Shown piece by piece: positions 1 to 5,249 of a stretch of 5,249 bases of DNA. Numbering within the stretch: the stretch's first letter is position 1; each line of letters opens with the position of its first letter. A program made the position numbers and the translations under genes. This stretch comes from Victivallales bacterium (GTDB taxonomy: Bacteria; Verrucomicrobiota; Lentisphaeria; Oligosphaerales; Oligosphaeraceae): the NCBI GenBank assembly GCA_017963875.1, contig JAGCTA010000097.1:1-5249 (forward strand), in the 5' to 3' direction. The notes under the pieces are model-generated. The model had not been told where the DNA came from. It was given only the letters and a program-made list of their open reading frames with translations, and searched no databases.

Positions 1-1
1 A

Positions 2-523
2 CTTCTTGAAATAGAGTATATTAAGCAGGATCAGGCACTGTTGGACGCCCAAAAGCTCACTTATGAGACAAAACTCCAGAGCTTCCGCGCAGACCTTGCA
101 AAGCTCGGCTTCGATTACTCCGATGAGCTGTTCGCGGACGACCAAATCGTCGCAAAGACACGGTGCGACAAACTCATGCTTGACATCATCAACAAATGCA
201 CCACCATCCGCAGCTACGAGGACTACGGCACAGGGTTCTTCTGGCACCGTGAAATCTATGAAAACGGCGATGGCTACTGGAGTCTTCTCTTCGGCCTCGC
301 AGGCGGACGCAAGCAAGGCGACACGGAACAGACGCAGGTCCTTCAGTTCCTCTACCGCTTCACCCGCGACGGACAGCGTTCCGAAAAGCTCATCTTCCCG
401 TTCATCTCCGTCCAAAAGGACGGCGACAACGTTCGCAGCTCTTTCCTCTGGCGGCTTTGGGAACAGCACAAGCAAAACGGCAAGTCCGGCGGACACTTTT
501 TCTTCATCCCCTACGGCGACTGA
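2..523 (+). CDS. Unrecognised aromatic-rich protein, C-terminal part (5' end outside the window)
   Basis: The frame is open from the left edge to a TGA at 521-523, giving 173 visible residues. A TTG at 41 could be read as a start, but the frame continues upstream without a stop, so I treat the gene as truncated by the window. The first 45 or so residues look helical and charged (LLEIEYIKQDQALLDAQKLT). The rest alternates short hydrophobic/aromatic strands with polar turns (GTGFFWHREIYENGDGYWSL, LQFLYRFTRDGQRSEKLIFP, SSFLWRLWEQHKQNGKSGGH) and ends in HFFFIPYGD. This pattern suggests a beta-rich, possibly cell-envelope, C-terminal domain, but no signal peptide can be seen because the N-terminus is missing. 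I do not recognise a named family and assign no function. The gene converges on the permease gene, with a repeat block in between. Confidence 0.75.
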   Translation, partial: LLEIEYIKQDQALLDAQKLTYETKLQSFRADLAKLGFDYSDELFADDQIVAKTRCDKLMLDIINKCTTIRSYEDYGTGFFWHREIYENGDGYWSLLFGLAGGRKQGDTEQTQVLQFLYRFTRDGQRSEKLIFPFISVQKDGDNVRSSFLWRLWEQHKQNGKSGGHFFFIPYGD

Positions 524-564
524 TTCAAGACAGACGTGGGTGCAAGACGTGAATTTTTCTGATG

Positions 565-686
565 GTCTAAAAGTCTAACAGTCTAACGTCTTCGCTCTCG
601 TCTCACGTCTCACGTCCCGTCAGTTTGGTCTCTCGTCTCTCGTCTCACGTCCCGTCCGTAATCACGTCTCTCGTCTCACGTCCCGC
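565..686. repeat. Degenerate short-repeat block (GTCTAA and CGTCTC/TCACGTC units) at a convergent gene junction
   Basis: Three copies of GTCTAA occur in an 8-base period at 565, 573 and 581. They are followed by pyrimidine-rich units: TCACGTC occurs five times, starting at 603, 610, 645, 662 and 676. A 21-base segment is duplicated perfectly at 634-654 and 665-685, offset by 31 bases, and a partial copy lies around 595-619. On the + strand the block is rich in C and T and almost free of AT-rich DNA. It overlaps the last 24 bases of the permease gene. Spacing is irregular and there are no conserved spacers, so it is not a CRISPR array. A dispersed genomic repeat or slippage-generated microsatellite-like tract is the best description; which one cannot be settled from one copy. 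Confidence 0.85.
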
Positions 687-1603
687 CCCCTTTGCGCCCT
701 ATCCGTCATATTGTATTGGTTGTACAGAATAATGGCCGCACCAATGAAAACGATTGCAACCGTTACCCACTGCTGCAGAGAAATTGTCTCATGGAGAAAC
801 AGTGCCGCGATACAGAGCGTTGAGAGCGGCGCGGCCTGTTCCATGGCGGCGGCCGCCGTCACTGGCGACGCCTTTAGCCCAAACATATACAGGTTGTACG
901 CGATTGCCGTGCAGATGACCGTCTTGAGCACAAGGAGCCCCCATTGACTTGCGGACAGCACCGTGAAATCACCGATTCCACTGACGCAGACGCAACTAAT
1001 TGTTATGACGAGACCCGTCGCAAGCATCCGCATCGCGCACAACTCGTCCGAACGCAGCGTCGCCATCAGTTTCTTGCCGAGAATCGTGCCCGATGTCCAA
1101 AGCACGGCTGCCGCCACTGCGCAAAGCCATCCGACCGAGGTATTGCGCCCGATATCGGAGGTTCCGCGAATCGACGTCCACGCGCCCGCAGCATAGCCGA
1201 TGATGACAACCGCCATGCCGAGCATCACCGTTTTGTTCGGCTTCTCCCCGAACACCATCCAAGCGCACAAAATTGTCATCAGAACTTGAGAACGGAGAAT
1301 CAGGCTGACAAGTCCTGGATTAAGATTCCTAATGGCAAACACGTACATCAATTCTGCAAGTGCCGTTGAAAAAATAATGTAGCACGCAAATTGCAGCCAC
1401 AATGCTCGTTTTTTCCCAAGGACGCGGAAGCCTCGCACAGAAGGAATCAGCATCATCACGCCTGCAATCAGAGGCGACAAGCCAGCCATCACCGCACGAG
1501 ACACGTCATCGCCGATCAGCCGTATGAATATTGGGTCGAGCGACCACAGTATCCACGCAGCCGCCATGCAGACATACGCCCAGAACACCGCCGTCTTTTT
1601 CAT
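662..1603 (-). CDS. EamA/DMT-superfamily permease, 10 predicted membrane segments
   Basis: This 313-residue protein has about ten hydrophobic segments (roughly residues 8-27, 37-55, 67-90, 94-117, 125-142, 157-175, 188-208, 221-241, 247-269, 277-294). They are arranged as two halves, as in EamA drug/metabolite transporters of the inner membrane, which usually have about 300 residues. Family-like signatures close each half: WMVFGEKPN followed by VMLGMAVVIIGY, and LFLHETISLQQWV followed by FIGAAIILY. EamA proteins typically export metabolites or amino acids; the substrate cannot be read here. The ATG at 1601-1603 is supported by an AAGGAG ribosome site 11 bases upstream. The gene stands apart from the upstream operon, separated by a palindromic element. 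Its C-terminus is odd: the last residues (RDVRRET) and the TGA stop are encoded by the repeat block at 565-686, so the native tail was probably replaced or extended. Confidence 0.93.
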   Translation of the reverse strand: MKKTAVFWAYVCMAAAWILWSLDPIFIRLIGDDVSRAVMAGLSPLIAGVMMLIPSVRGFRVLGKKRALWLQFACYIIFSTALAELMYVFAIRNLNPGLVSLILRSQVLMTILCAWMVFGEKPNKTVMLGMAVVIIGYAAGAWTSIRGTSDIGRNTSVGWLCAVAAAVLWTSGTILGKKLMATLRSDELCAMRMLATGLVITISCVCVSGIGDFTVLSASQWGLLVLKTVICTAIAYNLYMFGLKASPVTAAAAMEQAAPLSTLCIAALFLHETISLQQWVTVAIVFIGAAIILYNQYNMTDRAQRGRDVRRET

Positions 1604-1614
1604 TTAGTTTTAGA

Positions 1615-1620
1615 CTCCTT
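1615..1620 (-). promoter_or_regulatory. Shine-Dalgarno site of the EamA permease gene
   Basis: The minus strand reads AAGGAG followed by 11 bases and then the ATG at 1603. It is a strong match to the anti-Shine-Dalgarno sequence and supports MKKTAVFW as the N-terminus. It lies just outside the palindromic element that starts at 1630. Confidence 0.8.
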
Positions 1621-1629
1621 AAATCTATT

Positions 1630-1780
1630 CCTGAATCCGTGAAGCACCGCCTGGCGGTCGTTTTCTTTGTCGAGTCTTCCGCCTGCACCAAAGGCTATGG
1701 CGAGACAAGCACGTATGACGTATACGCGAACTCAACTCGCCTTGAATTCGGCTCGCCATTCAGCACTTCATGGAATCAGG
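1630..1780. mobile_element. MITE-like element with 15-base imperfect terminal inverted repeats
   Basis: The + strand left end CCTGAATCCGTGAAG (1630-1644) pairs with the right end CTTCATGGAATCAGG (1766-1780) at 13 of 15 positions. TATT occurs directly outside the left end (1626-1629) and one base outside the right end (1782-1785), which fits a 4-base target duplication but could be chance in AT-rich flanks. Internal symmetry includes ACCGCC-T-GGCGGT (1646-1658), GGCGAG (1699-1704) facing CTCGCC (1736-1741, with another copy at 1752-1757), and CGTAT/ATACG (1712-1716/1722-1726). No gene fits convincingly inside. The block sits exactly between the stop of the RuvC-like gene and the 5' region of the permease gene. 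A non-autonomous transposable element or an intergenic palindromic repeat is inferred; copy number elsewhere is unknown. Confidence 0.5.
1646..1658. repeat. 13-base perfect palindrome inside the MITE-like element
   Basis: ACCGCC and GGCGGT flank a single T. As a hairpin the central bases must stay unpaired, leaving a short GC stem. On the + strand it is followed by CGTTTTCTTT, superficially like an intrinsic terminator, but no + strand gene ends just upstream. It may instead be a recognition palindrome of the element or a DNA-binding site. Confidence 0.55.
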
Positions 1781-2254
1781 TTATTCTTTTACAACATGGT
1801 ACCTCGCATACCATAAGCCGAAAAGAACAGCCTCTGCGGCATCATCGTCATAAACGCACTTCGGCGAGTTGCCGCATTCACGTGCAATTTTAAGAGCCAA
1901 CGTCTCCGCTGTCGCCTTCGCCTGACGTCCTGTCCTTCTTTCACGAACCAGCAGCATGTCCTTCCGCCATTCTTCCGCAGAGAATTGCTGTACAGGCAAC
2001 GAAACACGCATGGCGCTTTTTTTGAAAATATCCGCTATGTCTCCCTGCCCTTCAAGCACGACTTGATTGACACCAGAGATTTCTGCCCAGATGGACGGCA
2101 GCGCGCGTTTGAGCATCGCCCTGTTGGCAAATCGCGTTGAACGCGCACGAATGAGCATCCCTTTTCCATCGAACCAGGCGAACCCTGCCTTCATGCCGAC
2201 GTCTATGGCAAGAAGAACCGATTTCAAAGAAGAACTGCTCTCCAAGTTTTCCAT
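1781..2254 (-). CDS. Small RuvC-like (RNase H-fold) protein, putative Holliday-junction-type nuclease
   Basis: The protein has 157 residues, close to the usual size of RuvC (about 160-170). It begins with a strand carrying an acidic residue, LLAIDVGMKAGFAWFD (Asp18). It has a second acidic strand, QVVLEGQGDIADI (Glu68), and a late DDDAAEAVLFGLW motif (Asp136-138). These match the spacing of catalytic carboxylates in RuvC-fold nucleases, where the last motif is typically DAADA. A basic stretch, RERRTGRQAKATAE (about 104-117), precedes the last motif, as in many such proteins. Known RuvC resolvases cut four-way DNA junctions in the cytoplasm; that activity is inferred here. It is divergent from canonical RuvC, and no ruvA or ruvB lies nearby, so another RNase H-fold role is possible. 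The ATG is the first possible start, because an in-frame TAA directly precedes it; the ribosome site is weak. The gene follows phosphate acetyltransferase by 79 bases and may be read through from it. Confidence 0.75.
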   Translation of the reverse strand: MENLESSSSLKSVLLAIDVGMKAGFAWFDGKGMLIRARSTRFANRAMLKRALPSIWAEISGVNQVVLEGQGDIADIFKKSAMRVSLPVQQFSAEEWRKDMLLVRERRTGRQAKATAETLALKIARECGNSPKCVYDDDAAEAVLFGLWYARYHVVKE

Positions 2255-2333
2255 TTATCCACGTCCAAATCGACGGCAGACCAGACACAAGCCATCTCTG
2301 CGATACAGTGCTCGCCAACAGGCAGGTTGTTCA

Positions 2334-3329
2334 TCATGCCTGTGCCTGAACTGCGGTAAGCGCGACAGTCGCCACAATGTCATCCACGGAGCATCCACGC
2401 GAAAGGTCGTTGCAGGGCTTGGCAAGCCCCTGAAGGACTGCGTATGCCTCTGCACCCGCGACTCGCTGCGTCAATTTGTAGCCTATATTTCCAGCCTGTA
2501 AATCAGGGAATATCAAGACATTGGCATATCCTGCGACAGGGCTACCCTTTGCTTTTGACTGACCGACTTCGGGCACGATGGCCGCATCAAGTTGCAATTC
2601 GCCGTCCAACGCCAACTCTGGTGCCAACTCATGGGCAATACGCGTCGCCTCCTGCACCTTGGTAACCAGTTCATGCTTGGCGCTTCCCTTGGTTGAAAAC
2701 GAAAGCAGCGCGACCTTTGGTTCTTCGATACCGCACAGGGTTTTCGCTGTATCCGCCGCTGAGATGGCAATATGAGCCAATTCCTCCGCAGACGGGCAAG
2801 GAACGACAACGCAATCCGAATAAACCAGCAAGCCATTGTGGCCCAATGCCTTGTTTGGGCAATCAAGCAGGAAACTAGAAGAAACCACCTTGATTCCTGG
2901 CTTTGTCTTGATAATCTGCAATGCTGGACGCAACATATCGCCTGTGGTATGCACTGCTCCAGAGACAAGCCCGTCGGCATCGCCAGTCTTGACCATCATA
3001 ATTCCATAATACATGGGATCCTTCACCAGTTGGGCGGCGGCATCCTCCGTCAAACCTTTTGCCTTGCGCAACTCATAAAGACATTGTGCATACTCTGATG
3101 CTTTCGCACTATCCAAAGGATTGATGATTTCTATGCCAGCGATATCCGCCCCCAAACCTTCCGCCACTTCCTTGATATGATTTGGCTCACCCAGCAGAAT
3201 CGGCGATGCAAGTCTTTCCCGCTGAAGTTTTTCCGAAGCCTTGACCGTACGAGGTTCGTCTCCTTCAGGCAATACAATCCTCTTGACATCCAAACGCGCC
3301 TTTGCCTTGACCTGATCAATCATTCCCAT
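2334..3329 (-). CDS. pta: Phosphate acetyltransferase (phosphotransacetylase)
   Basis: The enzyme transfers an acetyl group between CoA and phosphate in the cytoplasm (acetyl-CoA + Pi to acetyl-phosphate + CoA), the first step of acetate-forming fermentation. With the ATG at 3327-3329 it has 331 residues, typical of the short single-domain Pta class. Visible motifs are LPEGDEPRT (about 20-28), DADGLVSGAVHTTGDMLRP (117-135), SFSTKGSAKHE (210-220), NVLIFPDLQAGNIGYK (270-285) and RVAGAEA (289-295). NDLSRGCSVDD contains Ser310, Arg311 and Asp317, matching the catalytic Ser/Arg/Asp set described for Methanosarcina Pta. An in-frame TTG at 3345-3347 would add six residues, but the AAGGAAGG site lies between it and the ATG, so I chose the ATG. 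It follows butyrate kinase by 56 bases. Phosphate butyryltransferases are related but usually shorter (about 300 residues), and these motifs fit Pta better; use of longer acyl-CoAs is not excluded. Confidence 0.95.
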   Translation of the reverse strand: MGMIDQVKAKARLDVKRIVLPEGDEPRTVKASEKLQRERLASPILLGEPNHIKEVAEGLGADIAGIEIINPLDSAKASEYAQCLYELRKAKGLTEDAAAQLVKDPMYYGIMMVKTGDADGLVSGAVHTTGDMLRPALQIIKTKPGIKVVSSSFLLDCPNKALGHNGLLVYSDCVVVPCPSAEELAHIAISAADTAKTLCGIEEPKVALLSFSTKGSAKHELVTKVQEATRIAHELAPELALDGELQLDAAIVPEVGQSKAKGSPVAGYANVLIFPDLQAGNIGYKLTQRVAGAEAYAVLQGLAKPCNDLSRGCSVDDIVATVALTAVQAQA

Positions 3330-3335
3330 GATATG

Positions 3336-3343
3336 CCTTCCTT
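3336..3343 (-). promoter_or_regulatory. Shine-Dalgarno site that fixes the pta start
   Basis: AAGGAAGG on the minus strand ends six bases before the ATG at 3327-3329. It lies immediately downstream of the alternative TTG codon at 3345-3347, so it can serve only the ATG (or the second ATG two codons later), not the TTG. Confidence 0.85.
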
Positions 3344-3359
3344 GCAATTATGTAATGTG

Positions 3360-3376
3360 AATATTGCTTCAATATT
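3360..3376. repeat. AT-rich perfect inverted repeat in the kinase-pta gap
   Basis: AATATTG (3360-3366) and CAATATT (3370-3376) form a perfect 7-base stem with a 3-base loop, 9 bases after the kinase stop codon. There is no run of T after it in the direction of transcription, so it is not a standard intrinsic terminator. It could be an mRNA hairpin that affects relative expression or stability in the operon, or a repressor half-site pair. Confidence 0.5.
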
Positions 3377-3385
3377 TGTCTTATC

Positions 3386-4510
3386 TTATAGCCCGATTTC
3401 TGCGAAGCCCTGCCAGACTGGCTTTCCCGAATAGGTCAGGACTGGTGCCTCGCCACGCAATGCCCTCAGGACCGACAACGCCAATGCGTCCTGCTCCATT
3501 TCACCTGGATAGACACTGATTGGGGCAATCCATCCACAGCGTTTTTGAATTCCGTCGATGATATCCTGAAAACGCATAAGCCCGCCAGTCAACAGAATAC
3601 CATCCACATGACCACAAAGCACGGTGCTCATCTCGCCGATTTGCTTGCAAATCTGGTAAATCATCGTATTCCAGACAAGTGAGGCTTTGGGATCACCGTC
3701 TTCGACTTTTTTATGGATGACATCGGAATCCGAAGTCCCGAAAAGGCTGACAAAACCACCTGCCCTGGAACACATGAGGCGTGCCTCCTTTACCGAATGC
3801 GCATCAATGTAATCCAGAAGGGAAAGCACGGGAACGCTGCCAATGCGCGTCGGCGTGAACGTTCCCTCGCCATCCGCCCCCATATTGCCATCAACCATGC
3901 GGCCATGGTCATGTGCGCTGACCGTTATTCCGCCGTCGATATGCGCGACGATGAAATTGCATTCATCATAGCGTCTGCCAAGTTTTGCAGCGTGGAATTC
4001 CGCCACGGCCTTTTGGTTAAGCACATGCGAATGGGATGTGCGATAAACGCCCTTGATGCCAGTCAGTCGCGCATAATCGCCATATTCATCCACATTAGTT
4101 GGATTCAACGTATAGGCATTGCGCCCGAATTCTGTAGCGAATTTCCAGGCGAGCATGACGCCAAGTTTTGCTGGATGTTCGCTTCCGCCGACAGCCGCAA
4201 CCGTATCGTCATACAACCGCTGGTCAACGATCGTCACACCGCCTGGCTGCGAATAGGCACTCCCCCCGCGCCCGACAAATACGTCAATTTCCGTTGGCGA
4301 GATACCATAATCCTTCAGCATGTCCATGATGACCTGATACCGAAATGGCATTTGGTCATTCACATGTGGGAACTGCAACAGAACAGGCGCATCATGGAAA
4401 ATGCTTTTTTCAAAAAGGGAAGTTTCATTTTCATACAGGCTCACTTTCGTTGAAGTCGAGCCTGGATTGATCACCAAGATTTTGTAGGTTTTATTATTGT
4501 TTCCGTCCAT
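3386..4510 (-). CDS. buk: Butyrate kinase family acyl-phosphate kinase
   Basis: Butyrate kinases (acetate kinase/Hsp70/actin ASKHA superfamily) interconvert butyryl-phosphate + ADP with butyrate + ATP in the cytoplasm. This 374-residue protein is near family size (about 355) with a short extra N-terminus and C-terminal tail. Motifs in order are ILVINPGSTSTKVSLYENE (Asn15 in the phosphate-binding loop), VGRGG (80-83, Arg81), HVLNQKAVA (162-170), AHIDGGITVSAH (189-200), GADGEGTFTPTRIGSVP (211-227, Arg222), GILLTGGLM (304-312) and WIAPISVYPGEMEQDALA (327-344, Glu337). Asn15, Arg81, Arg222 and Glu337 correspond by motif to conserved acetate kinase active-site residues. The family usually has HLGGGISV where this protein has HIDGGITV, so a Gly is replaced by Asp192. 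Branched or other short acyl substrates are possible. It lies 31 bases after the upstream helical-protein gene and 56 bases before pta. The ATG at 4508-4510 has only a weak AGAGAA site. Confidence 0.93.
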   Translation of the reverse strand: MDGNNNKTYKILVINPGSTSTKVSLYENETSLFEKSIFHDAPVLLQFPHVNDQMPFRYQVIMDMLKDYGISPTEIDVFVGRGGSAYSQPGGVTIVDQRLYDDTVAAVGGSEHPAKLGVMLAWKFATEFGRNAYTLNPTNVDEYGDYARLTGIKGVYRTSHSHVLNQKAVAEFHAAKLGRRYDECNFIVAHIDGGITVSAHDHGRMVDGNMGADGEGTFTPTRIGSVPVLSLLDYIDAHSVKEARLMCSRAGGFVSLFGTSDSDVIHKKVEDGDPKASLVWNTMIYQICKQIGEMSTVLCGHVDGILLTGGLMRFQDIIDGIQKRCGWIAPISVYPGEMEQDALALSVLRALRGEAPVLTYSGKPVWQGFAEIGL

Positions 4511-4541
4511 AAATGGTTCTCTGTTTTTGATTTGAAGTCCC

Positions 4542-5249
4542 TTAGTTCTTGAGTTGCGCAGAGACCTGCTGGAATGCCTCCATCATCTGGTCTGAGTAAA
4601 TGGTGTCGAGCAAGGGAGGATTGAAGTTGATGAGTTCAGAATAATCCTGCGAACTCTCCTGGATAAGTTGCAGCAAACTGGCTCCAGTGCTGACCGTCTT
4701 GAAGGTATTGCGCGTTACCGCAACATTTCTATCAACCTTGGAGCGTGACTGTTCCAGACTTTTCGCCATTGCCTGAAGCGCGCCACGATATTGTTCGGCA
4801 ATCTGTATGGTGTTTTCGCTCAGGCGTATATTCTGCTCAAGATAACTCGCCCCTTCCTGTGAACTGTTTTTCAATGCCCTCGTTTCCTGAAGATTCTCCT
4901 CTGCCTTCTTCTGGATTTCACTCAGCCTCGGAAGGAATTTCTCCTGTATATTTTCCATTCCAATGACATGTGCTTGCTGATACGCCAGAAGCAGCACCAA
5001 CTGGATTCCGACATAGCGCTGAAGTTGCGCTCCATTGAATTGCGGCGAAGATTTGACCTGTTTTCCGATGGCATATTGCACCTGCTTAAGTATAATTGCC
5101 AGGTTCATCATCTGCATGATGTCGTCACCCCCAGCGGCGGTCAGAAGATATTTCAGATGCTTTGCATCCATTACCTGCCCATGGCGATTGAGGTCCGCCA
5201 GAAGAATCGTCGTCTGCTGTTTGATGGCGGTATCAATTTCCGACGTTTC
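4542..5249 (-). CDS. Unrecognised alpha-helical, coiled-coil-like protein (5' end outside the window)
   Basis: The frame is open to the right edge. In front of the ATG at 5169-5171 there are 26 further in-frame codons without a stop (beginning ETSEIDTAIKQQ), so 235 residues are visible and the real start is probably beyond the window. No good ribosome site precedes that ATG. The sequence is rich in Gln, Ala, Leu, Glu and Ser and almost wholly helical. It has a hydrophobic helix around YVGIQLVLLLAYQQAHVIGM, then a long charged stretch with heptad-like spacing (FLPRLSEIQKKAEENLQETR and onward). The C-terminus breaks the helix with NFNPPLLDTIY and ends FQQVSAQLKN. Cysteine is absent from the visible part. 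I do not recognise the family; loose resemblance to helical proteins of secretion, phage or stress-resistance systems is not strong enough to name one. The stop codon is 31 bases before the kinase gene, so co-transcription is likely. Confidence 0.75.
   Translation of the reverse strand, partial: ETSEIDTAIKQQTTILLADLNRHGQVMDAKHLKYLLTAAGGDDIMQMMNLAIILKQVQYAIGKQVKSSPQFNGAQLQRYVGIQLVLLLAYQQAHVIGMENIQEKFLPRLSEIQKKAEENLQETRALKNSSQEGASYLEQNIRLSENTIQIAEQYRGALQAMAKSLEQSRSKVDRNVAVTRNTFKTVSTGASLLQLIQESSQDYSELINFNPPLLDTIYSDQMMEAFQQVSAQLKN

Noticed and set aside
523..558. Possible intrinsic terminator after the left-edge gene (ATTCA/TGAAT arms followed by TTTT)
   Set aside because: The arms are only five AT-rich bases with a loop of 22, too weak for a credible terminator.
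63..578. A 171-codon + strand open frame overlapping the left-edge gene
   Set aside because: Its translation is a low-complexity run of Ser, Thr and Ala typical of a shifted frame, while the frame ending at 523 has a coherent helical and aromatic pattern.
565..686. Possible CRISPR array
   Set aside because: The units are very short, overlap each other, have irregular spacing and lack unique spacers; no cas genes are present.
1646..1670. Possible + strand intrinsic terminator (ACCGCC-T-GGCGGT then CGTTTTCTTT)
   Set aside because: No + strand gene ends just upstream, the T-run is interrupted, and the loop is sterically too small without opening part of the stem; it is better explained as part of the palindromic element.
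1531..1893. A 120-codon + strand open frame crossing the permease 5' end, the palindromic element and the RuvC-like 3' end
   Set aside because: It overlaps two well-supported genes on the other strand, has no good ribosome site, and its middle is the inverted-repeat element. If similar predicted proteins exist in databases, they are more likely mis-called copies of the element.
3345..3347. TTG as the start of phosphate acetyltransferase
   Set aside because: The strong AAGGAAGG ribosome site lies downstream of the TTG and six bases before an ATG, so the shorter 331-residue form is favoured.
3713..4453. A 246-codon + strand open frame antisense to the butyrate kinase gene
   Set aside because: It lies wholly within a strongly conserved gene on the other strand, and its translation shows no recognisable domain or plausible start; it is a shadow frame.

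Overview
This window reads as a piece of a bacterial chromosome with about 50% GC. It holds six genes: two run off the edges and four are complete. One gene points right (left edge, positions 2-523). The other five point left and read, in transcription order from the right edge: an unrecognised helical protein, a butyrate kinase family enzyme, a phosphate acetyltransferase, a small RuvC-fold nuclease-like protein, and an EamA-type permease. No rRNA, tRNA, CRISPR array, transposase or phage gene is visible. The acyl-phosphate kinase and transacylase pair suggests a fermentative anaerobe. The taxon cannot be fixed from the sequence; the aromatic C-terminal style of the left-edge protein faintly recalls gut Lentisphaerota/Kiritimatiellota proteins, which is a low-confidence impression.

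Right part (about 2334-5249): the helical-protein gene, the butyrate kinase gene and the phosphate acetyltransferase gene are separated by only 31 and 56 bases and are probably co-transcribed. Phosphate acetyltransferase interconverts acyl-CoA and acyl-phosphate, and the kinase interconverts acyl-phosphate and ADP with the free acid and ATP. Together they would make a substrate-level ATP-yielding branch. The pairing is unusual: the kinase belongs to the butyrate kinase family, while the transacylase has the motifs of phosphate acetyltransferase rather than the usual partner, phosphate butyryltransferase.

Middle (1604-2254): a 157-residue RuvC/RNase H-fold protein follows phosphate acetyltransferase after 79 bases. 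Between it and the permease gene lies a 151-base non-coding block (1630-1780) bounded by 15-base imperfect inverted repeats (13 of 15 matching) and flanked by a possible TATT target duplication. It also contains nested shorter palindromes. This looks like a small non-autonomous mobile or palindromic element (MITE-like).

Left part (1-1603): the permease gene and the left-edge gene converge. Their junction (565-686) is filled with degenerate short repeats built on GTCTAA and CGTCTC/TCACGTC units, including a perfect 21-base duplication. The repeat runs into the permease gene and supplies its last seven codons and its stop codon.

The most notable observations are the MITE-like element, the repeat block that has become part of a coding sequence, and the mixed Pta-Buk enzyme pair with an unknown helical protein upstream.
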